Of a stretch of DNA of 42,207 nucleotides, positions 33,574 to 41,949 are shown in pieces. Position numbers and translations under genes: made by a program. Location: assembly GCF_026393345.1 (NCBI RefSeq), contig NZ_JAPLAI010000048.1:1-42207 (forward strand). Direction: 5' to 3'. This DNA is from Microbacterium sp. GTDB taxonomy: Bacteria > Actinomycetota > Actinomycetes > Actinomycetales > Microbacteriaceae. The notes beneath the pieces are model-generated. The model was not told the origin of the DNA. It did no database searches and saw nothing but the letters and a program-made list of their open reading frames with translations. Each line of letters begins with the position of its first letter. Within the stretch, counting starts at the first letter, position 1.

Positions 33574-36500
33574 TCAGTGCACGGCGGGCGGCAGCGCCAG
33601 CTGCGCGGCGACGAGGCCCCTGTCGCGGCTCACGATCTGCGCGCGACCCGGCACCGAGGGCACCGGCTTCACCCGGCCGATCAGCGCACCCTCTTCGGGG
33701 TTGCCACCGAGCAGGATGCCGGTCGCGCCGAGGTCGGTGAACCGCTGGATGATCGGGTCGTACGCCGCGCGGCTCGCGCCGCCGGTGCGACGGGTGAGGA
33801 TGACGTGCAGGCCGAGATCCGTCGCCTGTGCGAGGAGCGGCTGCAGCACCGCGATCGGGTTGCCCTGGCTGGTGGCGACGAGGTCGTAGTCGTCGATGAG
33901 GATGAACCCCTCCGCGCCCTTCCACCAGCTGCGCTCCCGCAGCTGCTCCGGCGTGATGTCCGGGCCCGGGATGCGGCCGGAGAAGAACGCCGCGAGCTCC
34001 GCCATGCCGCTCGCCGCCATGTCGTGGGACGTCAGGTACGCGCCGAGATACTCCTGCGGGATCTCGCCCAGCAGCGCACGACGGTAGTCGACGACGAAGA
34101 TTTTCGCCTCGGTCGGACCGTACAGGCGGGTGATCTCGTGCGCGACACCACGCAGGAACGAGGACTTCCCCATCCCGGCGTCGCCGTAGAGGTAGAGGTG
34201 CGACTCGGTGCGCACATCGATGCCGAACGGGGCGAGCTGCGCCTCGTCGACGCCCAGCAGCATCCGCCGGTCCTCCGGACCCGCTTGCTCGCGCAGCTCG
34301 GCGAGCGTGAGGTGCTCCGGCAGCAGTCGCAGCTTCGGCCCCGCGGGGCCCTGCCACGCCTCTGCGATGCGCGCGATCATGGCGTCGACCCCGTCCACCA
34401 GGCTCGACGGGCTGCTGTCGCCGTCGATCCGCGGCAGCGCGGAGAGCATCTGCAGCTTCGCCGGGCTGAGGCCGCGACCGGGCTGACCGGTCGGGACGTT
34501 CGCCGCCTGCTTGCGGTCGATCTCGGAGTCGGACGGATCGCCCAGTCGCAGCTCCAGCCGGGTCTGGATGAGGTCCTTCAGGCTCGCCCGGATCTCCAGC
34601 CACCGGTTGGCGGTGACGACGACGTGGATGCCGAAGCTGAGACCCCGCGCAGCGATCGTCTGCACCCGGGTCTCGAGGGCCTCGTAGTCGCTGCGGAGCG
34701 TCGCCCAGCCGTCCACGACAAGGAACACGTCGCCGTAGCCGTCGTCGACGAGCCCGCGGGCACGCCGCTGACGGTAGGTGTCGATCGAGTCCACCCCGTT
34801 GGCGCGGAAGTACTGCTCGCGCGCGTCGATGATCGACTCCACCTCGGCCACCGTGCGGCGCACCGCCTCGGCCTCGGTGCGCGTCGCGACGCCCGCGACG
34901 TGCGGGTGCCGCTGCATGCCGGTGAAGCTGCCGCCGCCGAAGTCGAGCACGTAGAACTGCGCTTCCAGCGGCGTGGTCGTCAGCGCCAGTGCGGAGACGA
35001 GGGTGCGCGCGAGGGTCGACTTGCCGCTGAGCGGGCTGCCGACGATCGCCACGTGTCCCGCCGCGCCGCCGAGCGACACCACGAGCTGCTCGCGGCGCTG
35101 CTCGAGCGGCACGTCGACGATCCCGAGCGGCACGGTGAGGGCGCCGGCGGCACGCCACGTCGGCGACACCAGGCCCAGCTGCGGGTCGGCGGTGAGGTCG
35201 GGCATGAGTTCGTCGAGGGATGCGGGGTCGGACAGCGGCGGCAGCCACACCTGATGGGCGGCGGGTCCCCGGCCGGCCATCCGCTCCACCGCGATCTGGA
35301 ACGTGGACCGTTCCTCGACCGGCGCCGCCCGCTCCGGGGCGACCGGGGCGGACGTCTCCTCCACGACCTCCAGGGGCTGCGCGGCGGCGGTGAAGAGCTC
35401 GATGCTGGCGGAGGTGTCGACATCTGCCCCGGCGTGTGCCGGACCGCGGCGCATGGTGGTCTTCGGCGGACCGGAGACGTACGCGGCCTTGAACTGGGTC
35501 AGGTTCTCGGTGTCCGCCTTGAGGAAGCCGACACCTGGTTCCTGTGGCAGCGTGTAGGCGTCCGGTGTGCCGATGATGGTGCGCGACTCGGCCGCCGAGA
35601 ACGTGCGCAGGCCGATCCGGTACGAGAGATGGGTGTCGAGGCCGCGGAGCTTGCCCTCCTCCAGCCGCTGCGACGCCAGCAGCAGATGCACCTGGAGCGA
35701 TCGGCCGACGCGGCCGATGTTGATGAAGCTCTCCACGAACTCGGGCTTGGCCGCGAGCAGCTCGGAGAACTCGTCCGCCACGATGAGGAGGGCCGGGAGC
35801 GGTTCGAGGTCGGTGCGTCCGCCGCGCCGCGCCTTCTCGTAGTCCAGCACGTTGGAGAAGTTGCCGGCCGCGCGCAGCAGCTCCTGCCGCCGCACCACCT
35901 CGCCCTGCAGGGCGTCCTGGAACCGGTCGACGAGCGCGAGCTCACTGCCGAGGTTCGTGATGATCGCCGAAACGTGCGGCATCCCGGCCATCCCGGCGAA
36001 GGTCGCCCCACCCTTGAAGTCGACGAGGACGAAGTTCAGCTGCTCGGGCGAGTGGGTCAGCGCGAGCGCCAGCACCAGGGTGCGCAGCACCTCGGACTTG
36101 CCGGAGCCGGTGGCGCCGATCATCACGCCGTGCGGGCCCATGCCCTGCTGGGCGGATTCCTTGAGGTCGAGCACGAGAGGGAAACCGTCTGTGTCCTGAC
36201 CGATCGGCACCCGCAGCCGGTCCCGCTCCAGGCGGCTGGCCCAGGCCCGGTCGAAGTCGATCTCGCGCACGTCCGGTAGACCGAGGAGCTCCACGAGCTC
36301 TCGCTGTCCCTGCTGCGCGCCCGAAGTCTCGGCCAGCGCGGTGGGGCTCGAGTACAGCGGCATGAGCCGTCGGGCGGTCGCCTCCACCTCGGCGACGGAT
36401 GCGGCATCTGCGGTGAACGGGGTCGAGCCGCTGGCGAGGTCGATGAGTTCCGCACGACGGTCGGTCGCTTCTGCCGCAGGCAGGGCGATGCGCAGCACGT

Positions 36501-37542
36501 CCGGGTTCTCCAGCTCCGCCCAGCGGGTGGGAAGTTCCAGCACGGTGACGCCCAGCATCCCGTCGCCACCGACGACCGGGTCGCCGATCGGCAGCCGCAC
36601 GCCGTCGACGACGAGCAGCACGTGCGGGGTGACCCCGCCGCCGCGGCCGAAGCGGGGACGTTCCCGAAGCCCTGCCGGCAGCAGGTCCTCGAGGTCGTCG
36701 AGGGAGGATGCGATCATGCGGGCGGGGCCGAGACGATCTTCGCCGCGGGCGGACATGGCGTGCGGCAGCCACTTCACCCAGTCCCAGGCGGGCTGCTGCG
36801 CGGCACCCGCGAGCACCGCGACCACGACGTCCTCGGGGTCCTGCAGGGTCGTGACGCTGGCGATCATGGAGCGGGCGAGCGAGCGCACCGCCTCTTCATC
36901 GGGGCCGACGATCTCGATCTTGGCGTGGTCGGTGAGACGCACCCCCAGCGGCAGATCGGGCTGCGTCTCGTGCGTGAGCATGAAGCGGTGCGCGGCGGAG
37001 GCGGCGACCGGGTCGAGCTGCGCGAGCGGCGGCAGCTCGGGGGCCTCCAGAGTGACGCACAACGGCTGGTCGGAGGTGCCGATGCGGGTGAGGAGGAAGT
37101 TCTCGTCGCCCGGCTGTCGCTCCCACACGCGGGTGCGCTCCTCCGCGATGAACGGCAGCGCGGCGGGTGCGGGGGTGACCCAGGCGCCATAGCGCCGTTG
37201 CTTCTTCGCGGCGGTGCGGACGGTGTCCCGCAGCTCCGCCAGGTACGCGAGGTACTCGCGGCGGTTGCCGAGCACCTGGGCGGTGCGCTGGGAGCGCTGC
37301 CGCCACCCGTTGACGGCCACGAAGCCGAGGGAGGAGAGCAGGAACATGCCGCCCGTGATGAACCCGGTGGGGCCGGCGTTTGAGATCGTCACCATGACGA
37401 TGGCGCCGACGCTGCCGAGCATCGGCAGCAACGATGTCAGCAGGCTGCTGCCGCCTTCGCTCGGCACCAGCTCCGGCGGCGCCTGCACGACGATGCGGCC
37501 GCTCGGCACGGTGGGTGGGGCCAGACGGGGTCCCTTGCTCAC
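33574..37542 (-). CDS. eccC: Type VII secretion ATPase EccC (FtsK/SpoIIIE family)
   Basis: A 1322-residue single-chain EccC. Two membrane segments lie at about 33-80 (LLTSLLPMLGSVGAIVMVTI; GGMFLLSSLGFVAV), then a linker/DUF domain and three ATPase domains. Walker A motifs are GATGSGKS (476-483), GSPLSGKS (835-842) and GDAGMGKS (1120-1127). ATPase 1 keeps a Walker B with glutamate (LLIVADEFSEL). ATPase 2 has VVDGW without the catalytic glutamate, and ATPase 3 has ILIDDYD. This pattern is usual: ATPase 1 works and the others bind substrate signals or regulate. EccC pulls WXG100-type substrates through the inner-membrane ESX channel. The GTG at 37542 overlaps the upstream stop (GTGA) and replaces an in-frame ATG at 37953 that lies inside the RDD-FHA gene. 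Confidence 0.95.
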   Translation of the reverse strand: MSKGPRLAPPTVPSGRIVVQAPPELVPSEGGSSLLTSLLPMLGSVGAIVMVTISNAGPTGFITGGMFLLSSLGFVAVNGWRQRSQRTAQVLGNRREYLAYLAELRDTVRTAAKKQRRYGAWVTPAPAALPFIAEERTRVWERQPGDENFLLTRIGTSDQPLCVTLEAPELPPLAQLDPVAASAAHRFMLTHETQPDLPLGVRLTDHAKIEIVGPDEEAVRSLARSMIASVTTLQDPEDVVVAVLAGAAQQPAWDWVKWLPHAMSARGEDRLGPARMIASSLDDLEDLLPAGLRERPRFGRGGGVTPHVLLVVDGVRLPIGDPVVGGDGMLGVTVLELPTRWAELENPDVLRIALPAAEATDRRAELIDLASGSTPFTADAASVAEVEATARRLMPLYSSPTALAETSGAQQGQRELVELLGLPDVREIDFDRAWASRLERDRLRVPIGQDTDGFPLVLDLKESAQQGMGPHGVMIGATGSGKSEVLRTLVLALALTHSPEQLNFVLVDFKGGATFAGMAGMPHVSAIITNLGSELALVDRFQDALQGEVVRRQELLRAAGNFSNVLDYEKARRGGRTDLEPLPALLIVADEFSELLAAKPEFVESFINIGRVGRSLQVHLLLASQRLEEGKLRGLDTHLSYRIGLRTFSAAESRTIIGTPDAYTLPQEPGVGFLKADTENLTQFKAAYVSGPPKTTMRRGPAHAGADVDTSASIELFTAAAQPLEVVEETSAPVAPERAAPVEERSTFQIAVERMAGRGPAAHQVWLPPLSDPASLDELMPDLTADPQLGLVSPTWRAAGALTVPLGIVDVPLEQRREQLVVSLGGAAGHVAIVGSPLSGKSTLARTLVSALALTTTPLEAQFYVLDFGGGSFTGMQRHPHVAGVATRTEAEAVRRTVAEVESIIDAREQYFRANGVDSIDTYRQRRARGLVDDGYGDVFLVVDGWATLRSDYEALETRVQTIAARGLSFGIHVVVTANRWLEIRASLKDLIQTRLELRLGDPSDSEIDRKQAANVPTGQPGRGLSPAKLQMLSALPRIDGDSSPSSLVDGVDAMIARIAEAWQGPAGPKLRLLPEHLTLAELREQAGPEDRRMLLGVDEAQLAPFGIDVRTESHLYLYGDAGMGKSSFLRGVAHEITRLYGPTEAKIFVVDYRRALLGEIPQEYLGAYLTSHDMAASGMAELAAFFSGRIPGPDITPEQLRERSWWKGAEGFILIDDYDLVATSQGNPIAVLQPLLAQATDLGLHVILTRRTGGASRAAYDPIIQRFTDLGATGILLGGNPEEGALIGRVKPVPSVPGRAQIVSRDRGLVAAQLALPPAVH

Positions 37543-38579
37543 GACGTCGCTCCCATCAGCCGGCTCACGGTGAACGTCCGATTCCCGATGCGGACCCGCA
37601 CATCGTCGTCGACCCCGGTGCGACGGCCGGGCTCGACCGCCCGGGTCGAGCCGTCGTCGTCGACGAGCTCGGTGCCGTTCGTGGAGCCGAGGTCGGTGAC
37701 CCACAGGCCGCCGCGGTCGTACTCCACGCGCAGGTGGTCCTTGGAGACGCTCGCATCGGGGTCCTCGACCCCGATGAGGACGTCGGTGTCCTCGACCGGG
37801 GCGGGATTGCGACCGAGCACCGCCGCATGGCGAAGGCTCAGATGCTCCCGCTGGCCGGTGTCGAAGATGAGCAGCAGCGCACCGGTGGCGTCGTCGGGAA
37901 CCGGGGCGGATGCCGCATCCGTGGTCTCGGGTGCCGGCTGCTGCGCGCCCCACACCGGGGCGGCGGGCGGTGCCGGGGGTGCGGGCGGCGCCAGGGGTTC
38001 GTGGATGCGGGCGGCGCCGCGCGGCGCGACCGGACCGCGGCTGCCGGTCGAGGCGACGGCGGCGGGGGTCCAGGGTCGAGCGACCACCGTGGGTTCGGGA
38101 ACGGCGAGCCGGGCCGGGCCGGGGCCGGGGCCGCCGGCACGTTCACGCGCGGACGGCCGGGCGGGGGCGGCGACGACGACGGTCTGCGCGGCGCGGTCCG
38201 CCCACGAGCGACGGGCGCCGGAACGGTCCCAGGCGCCGGATGCCTCGACGACCCAGGCGCCGGCGGCGAAGACGAGACCGCCGATCGCGACGAGCGAGCC
38301 GCGCACGAACGAGCGACCGGCGCCGGGGGAGAAGGGCGCGTCGATCCGGCTGACCCGCAGACGCAGCAGGGCCTTGCCGGGGCTGACCCCGGCGCGGGAC
38401 TGCAGGATCCACAGGGCGAGCACGGCCTCGCCCGCCAGCAGCATCCCGAACGCCGGTGAGCCGGTCAGGAGCGCGGTGACGACGGCGACGACGAGAACGA
38501 TCGCCGCGTCGATGCTGAACGCGGCGAGGCGGGTTCCGGTGCGCGCCGGTTCCCCGGTGAACTGCGGCGGCAGGGTCAT
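37539..38579 (-). CDS. RDD-FHA fusion protein of the type VII locus
   Basis: A 346-residue membrane protein. Residues about 10-140 are an RDD domain with membrane helices (AAFSIDAAIVLVVAVVTALL; AFGMLLAGEAVLALWIL; VSPGKALLRLRV). A proline/alanine-rich linker spans about 140-225. Residues about 233-340 are an FHA phosphothreonine-binding domain with LGRNP (255-259), SVSKDH (Ser279, His282) and DLGSTNG. FHA domains read Ser/Thr-kinase output, so the protein could couple phosphorylation to secretion; no kinase lies in the window. The ATG at 38579 overlaps the EccD stop (ATGA), and its own stop overlaps EccC, so all three are co-translated. Confidence 0.87.
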   Translation of the reverse strand: MTLPPQFTGEPARTGTRLAAFSIDAAIVLVVAVVTALLTGSPAFGMLLAGEAVLALWILQSRAGVSPGKALLRLRVSRIDAPFSPGAGRSFVRGSLVAIGGLVFAAGAWVVEASGAWDRSGARRSWADRAAQTVVVAAPARPSARERAGGPGPGPARLAVPEPTVVARPWTPAAVASTGSRGPVAPRGAARIHEPLAPPAPPAPPAAPVWGAQQPAPETTDAASAPVPDDATGALLLIFDTGQREHLSLRHAAVLGRNPAPVEDTDVLIGVEDPDASVSKDHLRVEYDRGGLWVTDLGSTNGTELVDDDGSTRAVEPGRRTGVDDDVRVRIGNRTFTVSRLMGATS

Positions 38580-39943
38580 GCGGCCATCATTCCACGGAGC
38601 ACGTCGACGGCATCCGCGGCCAGCAGGGCCGCCGGCAGGGACAAGGCGATCGCGATCCATTCGAACGCGTCGCCGAGCCGCGACCAGAACAGCGATCGTG
38701 CACCGCGCCCGGCGGGCACCACCGCGAACGCGACGGCAGCGCCCGCCACGAGGCACACGCCGGCCGCGAGGGTGAGGCCCCCGGCGTCGCCGACCCGCAC
38801 CGCGGCGAACGCGACGACGAGCAGGATGACGGCGGCCGTGCTCCGCGGCAGCCACCGCAGCAGCGGCGTGGAGAAGCGGCGGGCGCCGAGCAGGAGGGCG
38901 AGCACCGTGGTGATCACGAGGGCGATGCGGCCCGCCAGCACCAGCGGATCCGAACCGTCGAGACCCGGGAGGGCGGCCGGGATGCTGAGGGCGGTGGCGA
39001 CGCACAGCACGACGGTGCCGGCGACGAGTCGTCCGGTCGATCGGGCGACGAGCCGGCGCGCGTCTGCGGCGCCGATCCCGTGCACCTCGGCGGGGAGCTG
39101 CTGACGGACGCTCCATCGCGTGGACTGGTACCGGGCGTAGTCGATGAACAACCCCGGCGGTACCTCCATCAGCGTCGACAGCAGGGCGCGGAGCGCGACC
39201 GGGGTGAGGCCGACCGTGACGGCGGCCGCCGAGGCGGCAGGGAGTCCCAGCAGCAGGGTGAGTCCCCACACCCCCGCAAGGACGAGGAGGAGCGTGGTGG
39301 ACGCGGTGAGGGCGGCGTGCAGCCCGGCGGGGCGCGCGATCAGCCCGAGGACTCCGGCGATCACGGCGGCGGTGAGCAGGCCCGCGAACACGCCGAGCAC
39401 ATCGGCCGCGGCGGGCAGAGCGGGCACGGCGGTGGCGCCGGCGGCGAACGCCAGGGCGAGGAGGGCGACGAGCGTCGGCGTCGCGCCGGAGCGATCGGCG
39501 CTCGCGCGCAGGACGTACTGCAGCCCGGCCGCCAGCGATCCGACGGCGGCGATGACGGCGAGCCAGGTGTGCGCGACGGGTGGGAGAACCTCGGGGGCGA
39601 GCAGGGAGACCCCGGCGAGCAGTGCCGCGACGGCGAGTACCGTCCACCAGGCGGCAGCCGCATCCGACCGGTCCGCGCGTCCTCGGAGGCCGCCGCGACG
39701 GCGCGGGGGACCGGGGGTCAGGTCGACGAACGCGAGAACCGCACCGTCTTCGAGATCCTCGGCCCGCATCAGGGTGCTGACTTCCCGCCCATCGGGTTCC
39801 ACGAGCACTTCGCGCCCCACGTGCGGGCGGATGCCGATGCTGGTCAGGGCGTCCGTGAGCGTCACGTCGAAGGGCAGGCTCAGGTCGTGGCGCGTCGCAC
39901 CATCGACGATCGCCACCCGACGTCGCTCTGTGACCGTCCCCAT
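38576..39943 (-). CDS. eccD: Type VII secretion membrane protein EccD
   Basis: A 455-residue protein. The N-terminal 75 residues form the ubiquitin-like domain of EccD (RRVAIVDGATRHDLSLPFDVTLTDALTSIGI, GAVLAFVDL). About eleven hydrophobic helices follow from residue 98. EccD lines the inner-membrane ESX channel. There is no strong ribosome site; GATGCT stands 6 nt before the ATG, just past a hairpin, so it may have its own leaderless promoter. Confidence 0.85.
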   Translation of the reverse strand: MGTVTERRRVAIVDGATRHDLSLPFDVTLTDALTSIGIRPHVGREVLVEPDGREVSTLMRAEDLEDGAVLAFVDLTPGPPRRRGGLRGRADRSDAAAAWWTVLAVAALLAGVSLLAPEVLPPVAHTWLAVIAAVGSLAAGLQYVLRASADRSGATPTLVALLALAFAAGATAVPALPAAADVLGVFAGLLTAAVIAGVLGLIARPAGLHAALTASTTLLLVLAGVWGLTLLLGLPAASAAAVTVGLTPVALRALLSTLMEVPPGLFIDYARYQSTRWSVRQQLPAEVHGIGAADARRLVARSTGRLVAGTVVLCVATALSIPAALPGLDGSDPLVLAGRIALVITTVLALLLGARRFSTPLLRWLPRSTAAVILLVVAFAAVRVGDAGGLTLAAGVCLVAGAAVAFAVVPAGRGARSLFWSRLGDAFEWIAIALSLPAALLAADAVDVLRGMMAA

Positions 39944-39972
39944 GACCTCAGCATCCCCCCGACGTGATTCGA

Positions 39973-40001
39973 CGACGTCGCAGTCGGATGCTGCGACGTC
40001 G
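39973..40001 (-). terminator. Hairpin between the WXG100 genes and EccD
   Basis: CGACGTCGCAG (39973-39983) and CTGCGACGTCG (39991-40001) form a perfect 11-bp stem with a 7-nt loop, 36 nt after the WXG100 stop. It lies between substrate genes and machinery genes on the same strand and could lower expression of the machinery relative to the secreted proteins. No U tract follows. Confidence 0.55.
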
Positions 40002-40036
40002 CTGCTGTGCTCGGCTCAGCGTAACCGCGAGCCGGG

Positions 40037-40327
40037 TCACCGCCGGAAGAGCTTGGCAGACCGCTTGTCGGCCTCGACGTAGTTCTCCCCGATCTGCTGC
40101 GTGGCCTCGGCGATGCTCGCCAGCACGCTCTTCATGTGGGCGAACGTCGTCGACCACTCCCGCTGGGCGAGGTCGTAGGCGACGCGTGCCGCGCCGTCCC
40201 AGTTACCGCGCAGCCGGTTGGCCTCCTGCTCGAGTCCCGCGAGCACGGCTTCGATCCGTGCGCTCTCCTGCTTCAGCGCGGCGGCGGCGGCGCTCAGTCC
40301 CTCCGGGGACACCTTCAGGTCAGCCAT
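40037..40327 (-). CDS. WXG100-family type VII secretion substrate with YxxxD signal
   Basis: A 96-residue helical hairpin protein. The WXG turn is Trp43-Asp44-Gly45 (RGNWDGAARVAYDLAQ). The C-terminus carries Tyr83-x3-Asp87 (NYVEAD), the general type VII secretion signal. It is a CFP-10/EsxB-like partner. The ATG at 40327 is preceded by GGGAGG and follows the other WXG100 gene by 2 nt, so a 1:1 heterodimer is likely. Confidence 0.9.
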   Translation of the reverse strand: MADLKVSPEGLSAAAAALKQESARIEAVLAGLEQEANRLRGNWDGAARVAYDLAQREWSTTFAHMKSVLASIAEATQQIGENYVEADKRSAKLFRR

Positions 40328-40329
40328 GG

Positions 40330-40647
40330 TCACTCGCCTCCCATGATCGCGCCGAGACCGCTGATGGTCTGCTGGTGCTCGGTTTCGAGCGTCACCTGGT
40401 CGTTGTGCGTGGCACGCAACGCCTCCTCCAGGCGGATCAGCGTCTGGTTGATCCGCGCCGCGCCGGTCGTCCACGTGGTCATCATCTCCGTGTACGCCTT
40501 CGCCGCCTCGCCGGACCACAGGGACTGCAGCTCGTCGAGCTCGTCGGTCACCCGCCGCGTGCTGTCGGTGACGTCCGCGTGGGCGCCGGACACCGCCTCG
40601 GCACCGCGGAGCAGGGCTCCTTCGGTGGCTGAGATCTTGTCGCTCAT
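40330..40647 (-). CDS. WXG100-family type VII secretion protein (partner without YxxxD)
   Basis: A 105-residue helical hairpin with Trp44-Ser45-Gly46 (LQSLWSGEAAKAYTEMM). The C-terminal tail (ETEHQQTISGLGAIMGGE) lacks a YxxxD/E motif, so export would depend on the partner that has one, as in ESAT-6/CFP-10. The ATG at 40647 follows GAGGAG. Confidence 0.88.
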   Translation of the reverse strand: MSDKISATEGALLRGAEAVSGAHADVTDSTRRVTDELDELQSLWSGEAAKAYTEMMTTWTTGAARINQTLIRLEEALRATHNDQVTLETEHQQTISGLGAIMGGE

Positions 40648-40674
40648 CGCATCTCCTCGATCCTCATGGCCGCG

Positions 40675-41949
40675 TTACTCGCGTCCGCCGGCGCCGGCGT
40701 TCTCCGACAGCGGACCGAACTCTTCGTCGTCTTCCAGGCGGGGAGCAATCGGTCCGCCGAGGCCGCGGCCGCGCTGCTTGCCACCGCGCCCTGCGCCCTG
40801 GCCGCCGGCGCCGCCCGCGCCGCCTCCGGCCATCCCGGTCGCGCCGCGACCCGCGGCACCCTCCGCCGCGCCGGCGGCCGCACCGGCCCCGCCGCGGCTG
40901 CCGAGGAGGCCGCCCGTCCGGCCGGCGTCGGCGCCGAGGCCGCCTGCGGCGCCACGGACGCCGCCGATGCCACCTGCTCCGCCGATGCCGCCCGCTCCGC
41001 CGAGCCCGGCGAGCTTCGCCAACGTCGCCGCACCCGCGCCGGAGAGCCGGCTCAGACCGCCGAGCGCCGCCGCGCCGCCGGCACCTGCCATGAGGCCGCT
41101 GCCGACACCGCCGCCCGAACCGCCGCCGAGCAGCCCTCCGCCCGTGCTCCCGCCCGGGTAGGTGCCCGTCCCGGTGATCGGCCCGTCGGGGGTGGGGATG
41201 ATGAGGGGCGGACTGCCGGGATCCCGCGGGATGTGGATGTCCGTGGGCTCCCCGTTGTCGATCAGGTATCCGCTCTCGTCGATGATGGCGTACCCGACCA
41301 GACCCTGCCCGGAAGAGCCGCTGCCGCCGGGGCCCTGCGGCGAGCCGCCTCCCGGGGCGGTCGGCGTGCTGCCCCCGGGGACGTCCGGGGTCTCGCCGGC
41401 GGGTCCCGGGTCGCCCTCGGGCGCATCGAAGTAGGTGCCGGACGGGGCCATCGGGATGTTCATGCGTGCGCTGTTGAGCTTCGTTGCCACGACGTTGACG
41501 GCGGCTTTGGCCTCCTCTTCGCGCTTGTTGCCGAAGAACGCGTTGGCGGCGGCGATGGCTCCCTCGCCCACGACGACCGCGACCGGACCGACGACCACGG
41601 TCGCGCCGGCCTCCGCACCGCGGATCAGGGCTGTCTGCTCCGAGCTGAGCGACCCGGCGCCGAGATTCGCGAGCTCGGTCTGGGCGGAGGCCTGGATCTC
41701 GTTGGCCTCTTCGATGGCCTGCGGCAGGTCTTCGGCGAGGTAGTCGATGAGGATCTGGGTCTGGGCCCGGGCCTCGTCCAGCGTGAGGCTGGCCTCCATG
41801 CCCGTCGAGCCGGTCAGACCCGTGTCGGACGCGACCTTCTTCAGGATGGTCTGAAGCTGTTCCAGCGAGGCCTTGGTCTGCTCGACATGCGGCAGGTCCC
41901 ATGGCTTGCCCTCGGCGAGCTTCCGGAGGCGATCTTCCCATTCGCTCAT
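40675..41949 (-). CDS. Gly/Ala-rich type VII-associated protein, putative large substrate
   Basis: A 424-residue protein of no clear family. Residues 1-100 are helical with a YLAED (YxxxD-type) motif in LIDYLAEDLPQAIEEANEIQASAQTEL. A hydrophobic stretch follows (GATVVVGPVAVVVGEGAIAAANAF). The middle is Pro/Gly-rich. The C-terminal 150 residues are low-complexity with repeats such as GLGGAGGIGGAGGIGG, recalling EspB or PE_PGRS proteins. It lacks a PPE motif and a Sec signal. GAGGAG precedes the ATG at 41949. Position directly before the WXG100 pair supports it being a secreted partner, but this is an inference. Confidence 0.7.
   Translation of the reverse strand: MSEWEDRLRKLAEGKPWDLPHVEQTKASLEQLQTILKKVASDTGLTGSTGMEASLTLDEARAQTQILIDYLAEDLPQAIEEANEIQASAQTELANLGAGSLSSEQTALIRGAEAGATVVVGPVAVVVGEGAIAAANAFFGNKREEEAKAAVNVVATKLNSARMNIPMAPSGTYFDAPEGDPGPAGETPDVPGGSTPTAPGGGSPQGPGGSGSSGQGLVGYAIIDESGYLIDNGEPTDIHIPRDPGSPPLIIPTPDGPITGTGTYPGGSTGGGLLGGGSGGGVGSGLMAGAGGAAALGGLSRLSGAGAATLAKLAGLGGAGGIGGAGGIGGVRGAAGGLGADAGRTGGLLGSRGGAGAAAGAAEGAAGRGATGMAGGGAGGAGGQGAGRGGKQRGRGLGGPIAPRLEDDEEFGPLSENAGAGGRE

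Noticed and set aside
37543..37953. A longer N-terminus for EccC starting at 37953
   Set aside because: It would lie inside the FHA domain of the neighbouring gene. The GTG at 37542, overlapping the upstream stop, gives a normal EccC start.
40810..41150. A short tandem DNA repeat or CRISPR-like array in the GC-rich stretch
   Set aside because: The repetition follows Gly-Gly-Ala/Ile codons of the coding frame with irregular units and no spacers. It is protein low complexity.
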